Positions 33,335 through 43,937 are shown, counted from the first letter of the stretch. The stretch: 64,000 bases of DNA from Steromphala cineraria (GCA_916613615.1 OU744731.1:62150880-62214879); one strand, 5' to 3'. Numbers and translations: made by a program. The notes: generated from the sequence alone by a model not told the origin.

Positions 33335-33920
33335 ATTTAAGACTTAGACTTAGTTAGCAGCCCTGTCTAAGGACGGGGCTGCTATCAGTATTTGTGCAGT
33401 TTCCGCCGCCGCTGCACTCATACTAATGGTTATAACTTTGTTCCACTAAGCTTTCCAGAACTTATATTCATAACTTACGTCTTATACCTTGGGGGAACGA
33501 TATTGAGATGGTCACTTTCAAGGTCAAAGGTCAAGGTCATGAGCTATAAAATCACAATAAAAATCCTTGTAAACGCAATAACTTAAAAACTGTTTGTGCT
33601 CCGAAGCTATTATTTGGTATATAAAAAAATATTATCATCCTTAGAAGAGTAAAATATTTTGAAAAGGTTTTCGCTACAATCTGTCAAAGGTCAAGGTCAC
33701 AACAAGGTCATGACTTCAGCATGGTTTGGCAAAAATGCTTTATTTTAACTATGAAGTTTTTAATCAATACATGATTATAATGCTCAATGAAAAGTGTTTA
33801 TTGATTGTGTGACCTTAAATGTCAAAGGTCGAGGTCACAAACAAATGCCCAATTTGCTAAGGCATAAAGAAGGCGGAACAGGTGAAGGCGAAACCCCCAG
33901 TATCCCGCAAAAGCTAATCT
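33335..33920 (+). mobile_element. Non-autonomous element rich in TCAAGGTCA motifs
   Basis: It is absent from the matching place in unit B (about 50570-50590), which defines it as an insertion. It starts with a stem-loop GCAGCCCTGTC / GACGGGGCTGC (33357-33367, 33372-33382) and ends near AAAGCTAATCTAGTATTT. The interior has repeated nuclear-receptor half-sites: AAGGTCAAAGGTCAAGGTCA near 33521, AAAGGTCAAGGTCAC and CAAGGTCATGAC near 33688-33715, and CAAAGGTCGAGGTCAC near 33825. There is no coding capacity. The hairpin and CTAG-type end recall Helitron-related non-autonomous elements, but that class call is tentative. Confidence 0.65.
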
Positions 33921-34059
33921 AGTATTTCTCTATTCTTGTATACACGTTAATGATATTATCAAAACCAAAAATATCATCCTTTAAATTATGATATTGTGTA
34001 TGTTAAAGATGCTATATCATAGTGCAATGAATTTTTAAGTAATTTTAATGTATACGTTG

Positions 34060-34570
34060 TATTTTTAGAAAAATTTAGCGACAAACCTTGAGAAAATCGG
34101 ACCAAAATTCATCAAATAGGAAATAATTTACCAAAAAATACCGAAACGGCAGTCGACATAAGGGCGAATCAAGTGTGGCCATTTCACAACTTCCGGTTTC
34201 TTAATGTACGCTTGAAAACCGTCTTTGTCGCGCTCAACTAGATTTTATATTCTTTTTCTCCGAATTAGGTATTCGTTGCTGTCAAAGTTGATGCCCATCG
34301 AACGCAATTACGGTAGTTGAGACACGGTGTAAATCCTACAAGCATAATCATTACGTCACCGAAAGCGGGTTCACAAAATGACATGCCCTTTCTAAGAGGG
34401 GTACTGTGCTTGAAGCGTCGAAATAAGTATGTTATTGTTGATTAAACAATCTAAAAATGATATCAAAATTTCGACGAAAGATTTCTCTACAAAGTGATGT
34501 ATTTCATTTCTCAATAGCTAAGTTTCATCCTGAACCGCTTGCAAGTATGATACAGCATCTTTAAGGTCCG
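34060..34570 (+). repeat. Dispersed repeat R, copy 1
   Basis: From TTTAGCGACAAACCTTGAGA to TTGCAAGTATGATACAGCAT. It is directly repeated at 34664-35420 and inverted at 38600-39065, sharing for example TGATATCAAAATTTCGACGA and GGCGAATCAAGTG. It is not present at the matching place in unit B. No coding potential was seen, and its superfamily is unknown. Confidence 0.7.
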
Positions 34571-34663
34571 AACTAAAATATATTAATAAGACCCATATTA
34601 AAACTGTAGAAAATTGCAAAATTATAAAAAGTATAGTTTATGATTTGTTGTAGTTTAAACAAT

Positions 34664-35420
34664 ATTTTCCGACCTACCTTGAGAGAATCGGACCAAAAAT
34701 CTTTAAAGGGGCAGTAGCACGTTTTTAGGGGGAATATAGGGTGATGGAAGGAAAATGAAAATTAATGGTCTCAATTGAAAGACAAGGTATTTAAACTAAA
34801 TGGAGCAGTAATAATTCCAGTATATAACGATAAGTTTAGCCATGCGATTCCTTTTTCTTACAAAAATGAATTAAAGGTGTTCACAAAAAAATGGCCGCCA
34901 ATGGATTTGATGTGAATCTTCATTCTTTGTCCTCTGACAATGGATGATTGGCTTGTGTAATGAGATTTTTGACACTGTCAAAATAATACATTTAGCATTC
35001 ACTAACAATTATCAGTGAGAAATTCAAATTACAAAATTATCAAAAAACGTGCTACTGCCCCTTTAAACAGCCAGGAGACCAATTTACCAAAATGACTGAA
35101 ACGGCATCCCTGGCACGTCGACATTAAGGCGAATCAAGTGTTGCCAACTCACAATTGCGTTTCCAAAATATGAAAGCTGTCCTTGTGTATAGCCGATTTT
35201 ATCTTTTTCTCCTAATCAAATACTTATTGCCGCCCAAGTTGATGCGTATCGGACGCAATTGCAACAACAGACACGCGGTACAAATCCTACACACATAATG
35301 ATGACGTCACCTAAAGCGGGTTCATTTTAAAACTTTTGCAGAGGACGAATTAAGTATTTTATTGTTGATTAAAACATGTAAATATGGTATCAAATCGCGT
35401 ACAAGTATGAGGATGGAGCT
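34664..35420 (+). repeat. Dispersed repeat R, copy 2, split by a MITE
   Basis: The order of blocks follows copy 1: GAGAATCGGACCAAAAAT, AATTTACC, GAAACGGCA, GGCGAATCAAGTGTTGCCA, then GATGCGTATCGGACGCAATT and GATGACGTCACCTAAAGCGGG. A T2/Kolobok-type MITE (34703-35066) sits between GGACCAAAAATCT and ACAGCCAGGAGACCAATTTACC, where copy 1 is continuous. Confidence 0.7.
34703..35066 (+). mobile_element. T2/Kolobok-type MITE, full-length, nested
   Basis: 364 bp between TTAA sites, with matching terminal repeats (AAAGGGGCAGTAGCACGTTT and AAAACGTGCTACTGCCCCTTTAA). The interior is complete, including AAATGGCCGCCAATGGATTT near 34889. It lies inside repeat R, giving a clear order of insertion: R first, MITE second. 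Confidence 0.94.
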
Positions 35421-35449
35421 TTGATTTGCTGTATATTGTTAGGTTTAAC

Positions 35450-36042
35450 TACAGCTGCGTATCTTAAGTTTGTTCACTTACCTTCGTATTCTAGTACAAA
35501 TATCATGTAATTTGTAACGTCTTTGAGACATCATATCATTGTAAAAACTTTACTGCATAAGTTAAGATTCAGTTTGCGTTGACATATTCGTATGTCATAC
35601 CTAGCATATAGCTGTAACAAATTTGGCAGGTCAATGAAGTGACCAGGGGTCAAAATTTCGATTTTGCTCTACAAAATCCTTTATAAGTGATCAGCAGCTT
35701 TAGATCTTATTCATACCTGTTCCTTTGCGCTAGTGCAACGTAACTGTGCTGATTTTTTCCCTACAAAGTTTACATTGATGATTTTAATAAAAATTTAAGA
35801 AAATCCGAATTTCAAAAATATGACCCAATCTGTCTATTTAACAATGCCAACTATCGACATTCAGCACCAGTGACAAAAAGATCCCGAAATATGGTTTGGG
35901 AATGGTTATTTTACACATGGACAATTGATGATCTTCTGTATGTGGTCCTGGAGTTTTTATGAACGTCAAAACCAAACCCAAATTACATGATATTTGCACT
36001 AAGATCACAAGCAGGTGAACAAACTTATGGTATGCAGCTGTA
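35450..36042. mobile_element. 589-bp MITE with long terminal inverted repeats and TA target
   Basis: The ends are inverse copies over about 65 bp: left CAGCTGCGTATCTTAAGTTT, right (reverse complement) CAGCTGCATACCATAAGTTT. Both continue to GTTCAC..CAAATATCATGTAATTTG. Each end is flanked by TA (35450-35451 and 36041-36042). The interior is non-coding. TA targets suggest mobilisation by a Tc1-mariner-type transposase. It is absent from unit B. Confidence 0.85.
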
Positions 36043-38127
36043 TATCAATGTACATCTCTTTAATTCTTCACTTTAGGAGGTGTTTTCTGTTACACTTTGC
36101 GAGTTAGTTTTAAGGATGAAGATTTATGTAATGGGCGGTCTTCATGTGCATCGTGCCAGATAAACTACTGAGATCTCTAGCAGACAATGAGTTATCGGCC
36201 ATACATTGCATCTAAATATTGCCATGATTTATCGCAAAAAAAAGTTTTATTTCTGTGCACATGTAAATTGAAACAACAACTTGTAGTACATTTGAAGAGC
36301 TTTTGACGTGCAATGCATTAGAGTTGCTCAACAAAAACGGCATATTGCAGTATCTTCTTTGACTTATACATGTTGGACTTGAACAGACATAGAAAATGTA
36401 GTTATTTCTCTCAGAAGGTAGAAATGTTATATAACTCATAGCTGCTTAAACAATAAACGATCTGATTCTTTGGGCTTTTTCAACTAAGACCTTGACTAAA
36501 GTTCTAGCCAATTCTTTATGAACAATTTTGAAAATAAAATATTGTCAGAATAATAACGTATAATAAACTGCCTTAAAACCGCACAGCCACATATTGTACT
36601 CTTGGTATGAGATAGTCGACAGTTCCAACCCTGAATGTGACATGTAATATGTATTTATAGATACGACCTCAAACAATGCTCCTAAACGCCACACGGGTCA
36701 TTGTGAGCGGTGCATACAGTCGCACCAACTTCTCAATAAATACTGAATCTTCAGTTGCACGAGTTGATGGGTTCATTCGACAGGGATTTGCTAGCTCTTT
36801 GAAAGACTGTATAAACCTAGCCATTCGGGTTATTGACCATGGTTATCTAATGAATGAAATGACCTGTTACTTTTGTGGTTGATCCTCCTGGTCTCGGGCT
36901 CTCATTAAATGTATGAACAAAATCATGAGTGTATTCTTTTGTCACCAGAAATAGTTGGTTCATATTTGTGTTTCATATAGGTATGATAGGGTATGTCTGA
37001 AAGTATATATACAGAGCTGAAGCCAGAAGATTGTGCGTAAATAATGGAGCTAAGTTTATATCAAATTACGTTTTTCGTTTATATATTTATATGTGTTATC
37101 CCGTGGGCAAACGAATCCTTAATCTCCATCTTCAAGGTCATCTGTTTTTCACATGAATGTACATCCTTGGAACAAGATCAGTAGATAAAATCCTATTATC
37201 GAAACAGAAGGCCTGTTTTACTCGACGCTGACAGAACAATTCTATTACCAACGGAGCAAAAATTCAATTTCGTGGTCATTTACCCTCAGTCTGTTTTAAC
37301 TCGTTAGTTTTCAGACCAGGAGACAGAACCTTTCGTTGCCAACGCATCAAAGGTGTTAAGAACGCTGAGCAGTTTCTCGCTTCTGTGATCTTCAAATGGT
37401 CTGTCTTTCACGACAACAGACAAGTTGATCATCCTGTTTTGTGTATAACTCGCGTCCCAGATTCCAGAGTTAATTATGCAAACTTTTAGTGCATTGGGAT
37501 TATGAACACGATGAATTCATTGTTTGAAAATGTCCGAAAAGGCTGAAATTATTTCAAAATAATGTATTTTTACCTGTTGACCAAAGTTTTGCAAACAGGT
37601 ATTGGTTCTATTTGTTTAAAACTAGTTCAGTTCAATATTTCTGTATGAGAATCTGATACCCAACAAGATTTGCTGTTTCCTTAAGAACCATAATTCATGT
37701 AGATGATGGCATCATTTGTTTAGAAACATGCAGTTGTTTTACTAATTTGTAGGGGAAAATCTATTCCTCCTACACAGGTCTATGTTAAAAATTATTTACC
37801 TTTTAGTTTACATCATTACTGTTAACTTCATGTACGTATGTTTTAAAATTGAACTATATTATTTAACCGCAGTTTGAATAAGAAAAACCTAGAATTACTT
37901 TAGCAAGAGTGAAAATAATACAAAACGAAGTTTATGTTAGCTTTTGATATTCTTTAAAAAAATCCTTTTTACAACATTTGTTTTACTAAAAGACAACGTG
38001 GAACGTTATCTTAAGGAAAAAGTATTTTTTTCACACAAAAAAGAAAGGGTATCAGTAACAAGATTTGTCTCATTAAAGCAAGGAATGTAAAGTTTAAGTC
38101 TTGAAGTACTTTTAACGTCTTGTATTC
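36043..38127 (+). repeat. Unit A, segment aligned to 50.74-52.6 kb
   Basis: Aligned landmarks are GAGGTGTTTTCTGTTACACTTT (36077; B 50753), the block 36760-36920 (B 51070-51240) and the well-kept block 37130-37490 (B 51850-52210). The open frames 36212-36439 (minus) and 36676-36882 (plus) lack recognisable domains. The 84-codon frame at 37235-37489 is listed separately. Confidence 0.6.
37235..37489 (+). other. 84-codon open block without start, conserved in unit B
   Basis: After an in-frame TGA and a CAG (possible acceptor, 37232-37234) the frame is open for 84 codons (NNSITNGAKIQFRGHLPSVC and on, ending SRVNYANF) to TAG at 37487. Unit B (about 51952-52206) has the same block at high identity and the same final VPDSRVNYA.F-stop, but three internal stops. 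Differences between the copies fall almost evenly over the three codon positions, which argues against protein-level selection. No family is recognised. It is a possible dead exon or a by-chance open frame. Confidence 0.3.
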
Positions 38128-38280
38128 TTAAAGGGGCAGTAGCACGTTTTTAGGGGGAATATAAGGTGATGTCAGGAAAATGAAAATTAACGGTTCCAAT
38201 TCAAAGACAATGTATTTAAACTAAATGGAGCAGTAATAATTCAAATATATAACGTAAAGTTTAGCCATGCGATTCCTTTT
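38128..38280 (+). mobile_element. T2/Kolobok-type MITE, left half only
   Basis: The left terminal repeat (TTAAAGGGGCAGTAGCACGT) and first 150 bp are intact. The copy then stops at GCGATTCCTTTT and is followed by GTATTCTTAAG. The string TTGTATTCTTAA stands both directly before the element (38120-38131) and directly at the break (about 38279-38290). Confidence 0.9.
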
Positions 38281-38599
38281 GTATTCTTAAGCCTGTTATC
38301 ATATTTACCATTCATATTGGTATTTTACACTCTTTTATATCATAAACTGGTATTTCGTATGTTCTGTTTCCATGCTAGCTTTAATATATATCATTTTACT
38401 TCTCAAACAGTATTTCTTTAATTTATGCCATGTTATTAATTCTACCAAAGTTTATTTTTGTTCAGGGTAAAGGATGTTCTTGAACATTGTACAGGCAAGA
38501 TAAATGTGTCCATCGTTATAAACCTGGCAGCAAAATGTTATTTGCTATTGTATTTGTTATTCTAGAGGTTTTTATGAATACAAGATGTTCTAAAAATTA

Positions 38600-39065
38600 A
38601 AGCTCCATTATCATACTTGCATGCATTTCAGGGTGAAGTTTAGCTATTGAGAATATATATTCATTAATCGGTACAGAATCTTTCGTCGAAATTTTGATAT
38701 CACTTTTACATTTGTTCATCAACAATAACATACTTATTTCTACGCCCAAAGCACAGTACCCCTATAGAAAAGCCATGGCATTTAAAGAACCTGCTTTCGA
38801 TGACATTATCATTATGCATGTAGGTTTTACACTGTGTCTCAAGTGCCGTAATTGTTTCAATGGGTATCAACTTTGGCACCAACGAATACCTAATTCTGAG
38901 AAAAGAAAAGAAAATCTATTCATGCGCGAGAAGGACGGTTTTCAACCTTATATGTAGAAACCGGAAGTTGATTCGCCTTCATTTTGGCTGCAGTTTCGGT
39001 TTCATTTCTTTTGTAAATTATCTCCTATTTAATGAAATGTGGTCCGACTTTCGCTAGGTTGGTCA
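38600..39065 (-). repeat. Dispersed repeat R, copy 3, inverted
   Basis: The reverse complement matches 34060-34570: TTTCGTCGAAATTTTGATATCA at 38682, GGTTTTCAACC..AGAAACCGGAAGTTG, then GTCCGACTTTCGCTAGGTTG at the end. The frames at 38694-38957 and 38860-39057 are read through this repeat and are not called as genes. Confidence 0.75.
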
Positions 39066-40751
39066 CACATTTTGCAAAAAATACACAAAAAAAGAAATGT
39101 TCAATATTGAACTCTGAAAATGGGTCTTTAAGATTATATTAAGCCCTGATCACTTTAAATCAAGTTTTCTTGATACATTGCACATTCTATCAGCTTTAAG
39201 ATTATATATAATTTCTTTCTCAATTAAATTTTACTAAGGAAATTAAGGGGGGAAAGTGCCAGGGGTATCTTCTATAAACACTCAGATTAAAATGAGGACA
39301 AAGGTACACTTACACTTGAGTTTCCATGAATAAACATTAACTCAAGGATTTATTATACCACTTGACTAAAACTTTGATGGATAGAATAGATTCTGCTAAC
39401 ATCATAATTATGATATAATGACCTGACATTTGAGATACACCAGTTAACGATTTTTTGTTGTGTTAACTATAAGACCTTGTCATGTTTTTTTATTTTCCCC
39501 TTGACCCTCTTTTATATTTATATATTTAGATCTGAGGACAATATAACGCTTGGTATCTGTATGAGTTAGTGGCTAATTATATAGCCTAGTGCTAAAGACT
39601 AAGGTGGAAGAGGTATTGTTGGAAGCCTTTAGCTGAAAATTGACATGTTTACTGAACCAACAGCAAACCCTCAAAGTCGACATAAAGGGAAAATCAATAT
39701 CCTTTTGTTAAAAATGCTTGTGTAAACATGGGTTAAGGGCTACTTTTGGTATGTTGTGGTAGTGAGGTATGAATGGAACTTCTGCCACTATTAAATATTT
39801 ATAATAATGATTAGGTTTTGGTATTAATAAAGAGAAGGTTTAGTAACTTACATAATCATGGATTTCCAAAAATAGACTTTGACGCCATTGGAATCCCACA
39901 GAGCTATGCAATGGCAGTATTTAGTAATTCTTCTCTCTCTATTATTACAATTGGTTTGTAATGTTGATTTTTCTCATTATTATGTTTTATGTGTTTGTTA
40001 TGTTATTACATATTTAAAAGTACATCGATATTTACTTGGCATGCAAAAGATGGGATGATGGTTACATTATTATTCTAGAAATTACCATAGTAAGTGAATA
40101 CAGTAGCAAGACCAGTTCAATCTATTTCAGATACATTGTGACATATCAAAGAGATTAAATGAAACCTTACTTGATACCATCAAAAGTGTGTCAGTAGCTT
40201 TGTAATTGAAATCAGCATTCAGTCAAAACTTTTAGATTAATGTGTAGTTGATCATATCTTTGCAACTTATGTAAAGAAATGCCTGATACAATTAAGGCAT
40301 TCCCATGATGCTATTGCATTAAAACATATCCACGAGCTTCAGGTCATAATATTCACAATTACAACATTAAGACTGAAGAACAGCAATACACTGTTCTCAA
40401 AAATCTCAAAATAAGGGGATAATAATTGTAACATGTGACAGATTTTATTGTTTGGTAAAACCGCAGCTAAAAGGTTTTCCATCAAATACGATGCGCTTAA
40501 AAGGTTGTCAGAAAGAGTTTTATGATCCTACGGAAATTGGAAATTCGCCCAATTTATAAACTTTATAAGCTGTAGAATAGTCAATAAAGTTCACTATAAA
40601 TAAACACAAGCATTATCCTGTTCAGCAAATATTCTACTGGAATGACATAAAAATCAATTTCTGACACTGCGGTTCAAAATCTGAATTCCAAGACGTACTG
40701 TTCTTTTTTCATGGTCAGCGATGTCTCTTACAAATTGTTGTTTTATTTCAG
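39066..40751 (+). repeat. Unit A, segment aligned to 52.8-54.1 and 57.5-58.05 kb
   Basis: Aligned landmarks are ATTAACTCAAGGATT (39347; B 53667), GGTGGAAGAGGTATTGTTGG (39602; B 53964, and older copy 14195) and CGAGCTTCAGGTCATAATAT (40333; B 57580). Unit B is longer here because of a SINE-like repeat and the retrotransposon. No gene is recognised. Confidence 0.6.
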
Positions 40752-41163
40752 GAGAAATCATACTTTGGAGTAACATTCATAACATCCTTTTTCATCTATT
40801 TCTCAAAGGTAAGTCATCTTTGTAATCTTTTTAAAAGAAAATGACACTTTGAAAAAATACAACTGAATGGTAGCATGGCAGATGGCAGTTGTCAAGAAAA
40901 ACTGGGTGTGATCATGTAGGGCTCAGCTCTGCCGCCGATTTTGTCATCTCGTCTGATACCAGTTTAAATAAAAAAACAATAAAGTCATTGGCTCTGTAGA
41001 TCATTATGCTTTATATCTAATTTTGCTTTAGGGGTGGCCAATGTGGATCCCCCTTTTGAAACACCTTCTTGTATTTATTGCAAGAGATGAGATTATTTGC
41101 ATATCCCCAAACATAATTGATAATATACAAATATTTTGTCTTAAAAAGGACAAATTAGAATAA
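40752..41163 (+). other. Candidate two-exon gene end, unit A
   Basis: Exon-like 40752-40808 (57 nt) lies between TTTTATTTCAG and GTAAGT. A second block starts at 41032 after TTGCTTTAG. In phase 0 they read EKSYFGVTFITSFFIYFSK and then GWPMWIPLLKHLLVFIARDE and on, to TAA at 41161-41163. Unit B keeps both splice junctions and the frame (58048-58427). The joined product is hydrophobic, like a membrane-spanning tail. There is no recognised family and no upstream exons found. An alternative frame of exon 2 reads VANVDPPFETPSCIYCKR-stop, so the frame is not certain. Confidence 0.35.
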
Positions 41164-41429
41164 TCTCAATATAAAGTGTTGATGTCAATAAATGATTGAA
41201 TACGAATTCTTGAACTTTTAGTTCTTAAAACAATATTATTGTGACCATGTCACTATTCATAAGATCGTGCATGAAGTTTATGTATCGACCATAGCATCAA
41301 TGTAACCATAACAACCGTTCTCCTTATTTCTCAAGTCCACTTATTATTGTGATATTTGGAAGCATTGGCACTCAAGTGGAGTTTGCAGTGTTTGAAATTT
41401 GAATAATTTTCGTCTAATTAAAAAGGTTT

Positions 41430-41760
41430 CATCTCAATTGTTCTTCGAGAAACTTGCACGTCATTAAAAACTGTGTGAGATGTTTTCTTATGATGTTCTT
41501 ATATGAGATGATTGCGGTAATGATTTTCGAGGGGAATTTCTGGCCGTTGACAACCTGTGATTAGTGACAGTGTGGATGATTATTATTTATTAAGCATAAA
41601 ATCTCACATTCTTTTACAAACAAGCAAGAGAACTTCGGCCATTGATCATTTCTACAATATAAAAGGGAAGAAAGTGTAGCAGTGATAAACATAGTCAGAG
41701 ATGACGAACACATGTGCCATGTGGGGGATGTTTTTTAATGAAGGCTGCCCATCCTAACAA
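41430..41760 (+). promoter_or_regulatory. Conserved TATA-containing promoter-like block, unit A
   Basis: This block is much better preserved between units A and B than the surrounding DNA (B 58715-59040). TATAAAAGG lies at 41658-41666, and 43 bases from the start of that box is an ATG (41701) opening only MTNTCAMWGMFFNEGCPS before a stop. In B the TATA box is kept (58938-58946) and the peptide is shorter (MTNTCAMWRMYF). Spacing fits a TATA promoter with a short leader. The downstream gene, if any, is not identified. Confidence 0.4.
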
Positions 41761-41939
41761 ATTTCCGTCCTCTTCTTTATATACTTACAAGTAACACATA
41801 CCAGATATTGATAATTATTCTGTTAAGGTTTTCAGTATTTACTAATGGGGTGGTTAAATTTTAGGTATAAAACCAATTTAGACATAATTCGTGTTTCACA
41901 AAATGGAGAAAGTCAATTAAATTTTGATACATGATATTT

Positions 41940-42215
41940 ATTACAGATACTTTTGAAAGTCCATTTACACAGCATTGATTTTGATTATTACAAGAGCATC
42001 ATGACTGAGATTACGGAAATGTTTGGAACGATGACAACAATAAATCATCTGTTCAATTTTAAATGTTATTTGAAATAATGACATTCTCAAAACATCATTT
42101 GAGTAAGTCAATATTTGAATTGCCGAGCCAGTAAAACTTTTTGAAAGAAGCCTATTTATATTCAATATCTGTCTTCTTCTGTCGTTTAATATCTCAATCA
42201 CAGTGACAGCTTCAA
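41940..42215 (-). other. Conserved minus-strand open block, unit A
   Basis: Minus strand: the frame EAVTVIEILNDRRRQILNIN continues through SFTGSAIQILTYSNDVLRMS to about codon 80. Two paralogous copies in unit B (59205-59495, 59815-60090) keep most of the frame. One shows ARG AGA to CGT and THR ACA to ACG, both synonymous, but other changes are not. The end in B reads NIFLNLSHDALVIFNINAV and is followed by an AATAAA on the minus strand. It could be a terminal exon. No family recognised; unit A has lost about 13 bases inside it. Confidence 0.3.
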
Positions 42216-43937
42216 AAGAAATAATTCCTTTTATTCAGTATTTATTTTTTTTAACTTTCTTTGAAATATTGAAAAATGAATCAAAAGAATCAAAATCAAC
42301 TCATCAACTCCTCATGAATGTTTTGTGTCCACTGTCAAACGAAATGAGTCCAGGAAATTGAATGTTATGCTGAGCACACATGAGAGTATTTTGTTGAGGG
42401 AACATGACTATGAAAACATCAAAAAGATGCCTAAACATTTAAATAGCATAAGTCTTTGTAACTGGAATAATCAAAAGAATAATTATTATTAATTGACAAC
42501 AGAGATAACCATGACTTCTGTTTCTAATGGTTTAGGGACATACAGCTTTTAGTGACGATTTTATTTTGGTCTTACCGAAGCAGACAGTAGACATACACTT
42601 TTTGATTAATGAGCTATTAGGATATAACACATTTATACTCTTTTTATTAAGATATCAAAATTGACATACTCTTCAATGATATCCAATTTCATCATTTTCA
42701 AAATATTGAACTAATGCAAAGCGAAAACTGTAGCATGTCACTCCACAGGGGATTTCATATTCCACGGGAAGTTGACATCCACTGCGACCAATTACTTGAT
42801 GAAAGATTTAGGACATTGATGACCTATTACAAAAGTATCTGCTCATTGACATTCGGAAATTACTATCATTAACTTCAATTGCCATGTGTGACTTATCCGA
42901 GGTCAAAGCGGACCAGGAGGTTTTTCTTGTGGCGCCATGACTTAACAAACATGTCGCTGTTTTGTTCAACATGACATTTTTGGAAGGCATGCTTTTAAGT
43001 ATGCTCCATTTTATTTTTGCGAATAATAAACCTTTTTCGCCTATAACTTTTTTTGACAATAGCTAAAAACACCTGGTTACTGAAATTGTGAAATTTTGTG
43101 AACAGAATTCTTTGACAACGAGAAAAAACCGTTTTTTCTTTAAATAAAAAACACAAGCATTAAAAAGTGCGGACTGTTTTGGGGCTCAAAGGTGCAGGAT
43201 TTTTTTTTGGTTAAGATTGTGTTCTTCCAGAACAAAGAATTCGAAGTTCAAAGAAAGCAGAAATTCTCATTGAATATGCTTCTAGGTTATTTTCTATGTA
43301 ATTGAACCAGTGCAGTGCATGTCTACAGCAAGAAGCCGATATTTTCCTCAGGATCATTGTTGGCATTACTTTTAACAAGGTGTTTAATTGTGAACGCAAA
43401 AAAACAAAAACTGCTCGTTACTATAAAAAATAAAATAACCTATTTCGAACTACTGAACAAAAGTTAAATTGCACAAGGTTAAATATCCTGAATTATGGTG
43501 TGCAGTCTTAAGTGAAATAACAGCTTATTAAGAAGAATCTCTCTTTGAAAACTGGCGACATGTAGTCTGTGTGTTCCACAATTGACCTATTGACTAGATT
43601 GTCAAATATTGAAAAGATGTCGTAATTGGAATAGTTATTTAGATAGTCACATCCCACGATTTCATAAACAAATAGTACATGTATGCTCAAGGCGCTAATG
43701 ACATGTCATGAAATTGAACGAATATTGATGTCAAACAATCTCAAAAGCTGTTCAGATGATCGTTTAGGTGTGTATAGTGGATTTGAATCACCCATATCAA
43801 CAGCTTGATGCACTCCATCCAAGTAGAATCAAATGGCTTGCCCTAGAAGTCTTTTATACCATAATGAATGGCTATGGTTTCTTGGCAGTAGCATTAAATT
43901 GCGTTTCGTAAAACGTTTTTGTTTCACTGTTGTTTTT
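42216..43937 (+). repeat. Unit A, segment aligned to 59.56-61.93 kb
   Basis: It matches unit B throughout. The block 42890-42968 (GTCAAAGCGGACCAGGAGG..) differs from B 60860-60930 at only three positions, while the DNA on its right diverges strongly. The minus-strand frame at 42808-43059 and the plus-strand frame in B (60846-61040) read through this block in opposite senses, so neither is called. Confidence 0.55.

Noticed and set aside
33335..33920. Firm Helitron assignment
   Set aside because: A hairpin and a CTAG-like end exist, but the order and ends expected of Helitrons could not be shown.
38694..39057. Overlapping frames of 87 and 65 codons as genes
   Set aside because: They fall in the inverted copy of repeat R, and the other copies are not open.
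42808..43059. 83-codon minus-strand gene
   Set aside because: Only about 25 codons are conserved in unit B, where the frame meets a stop right after them; the other strand is equally plausible.
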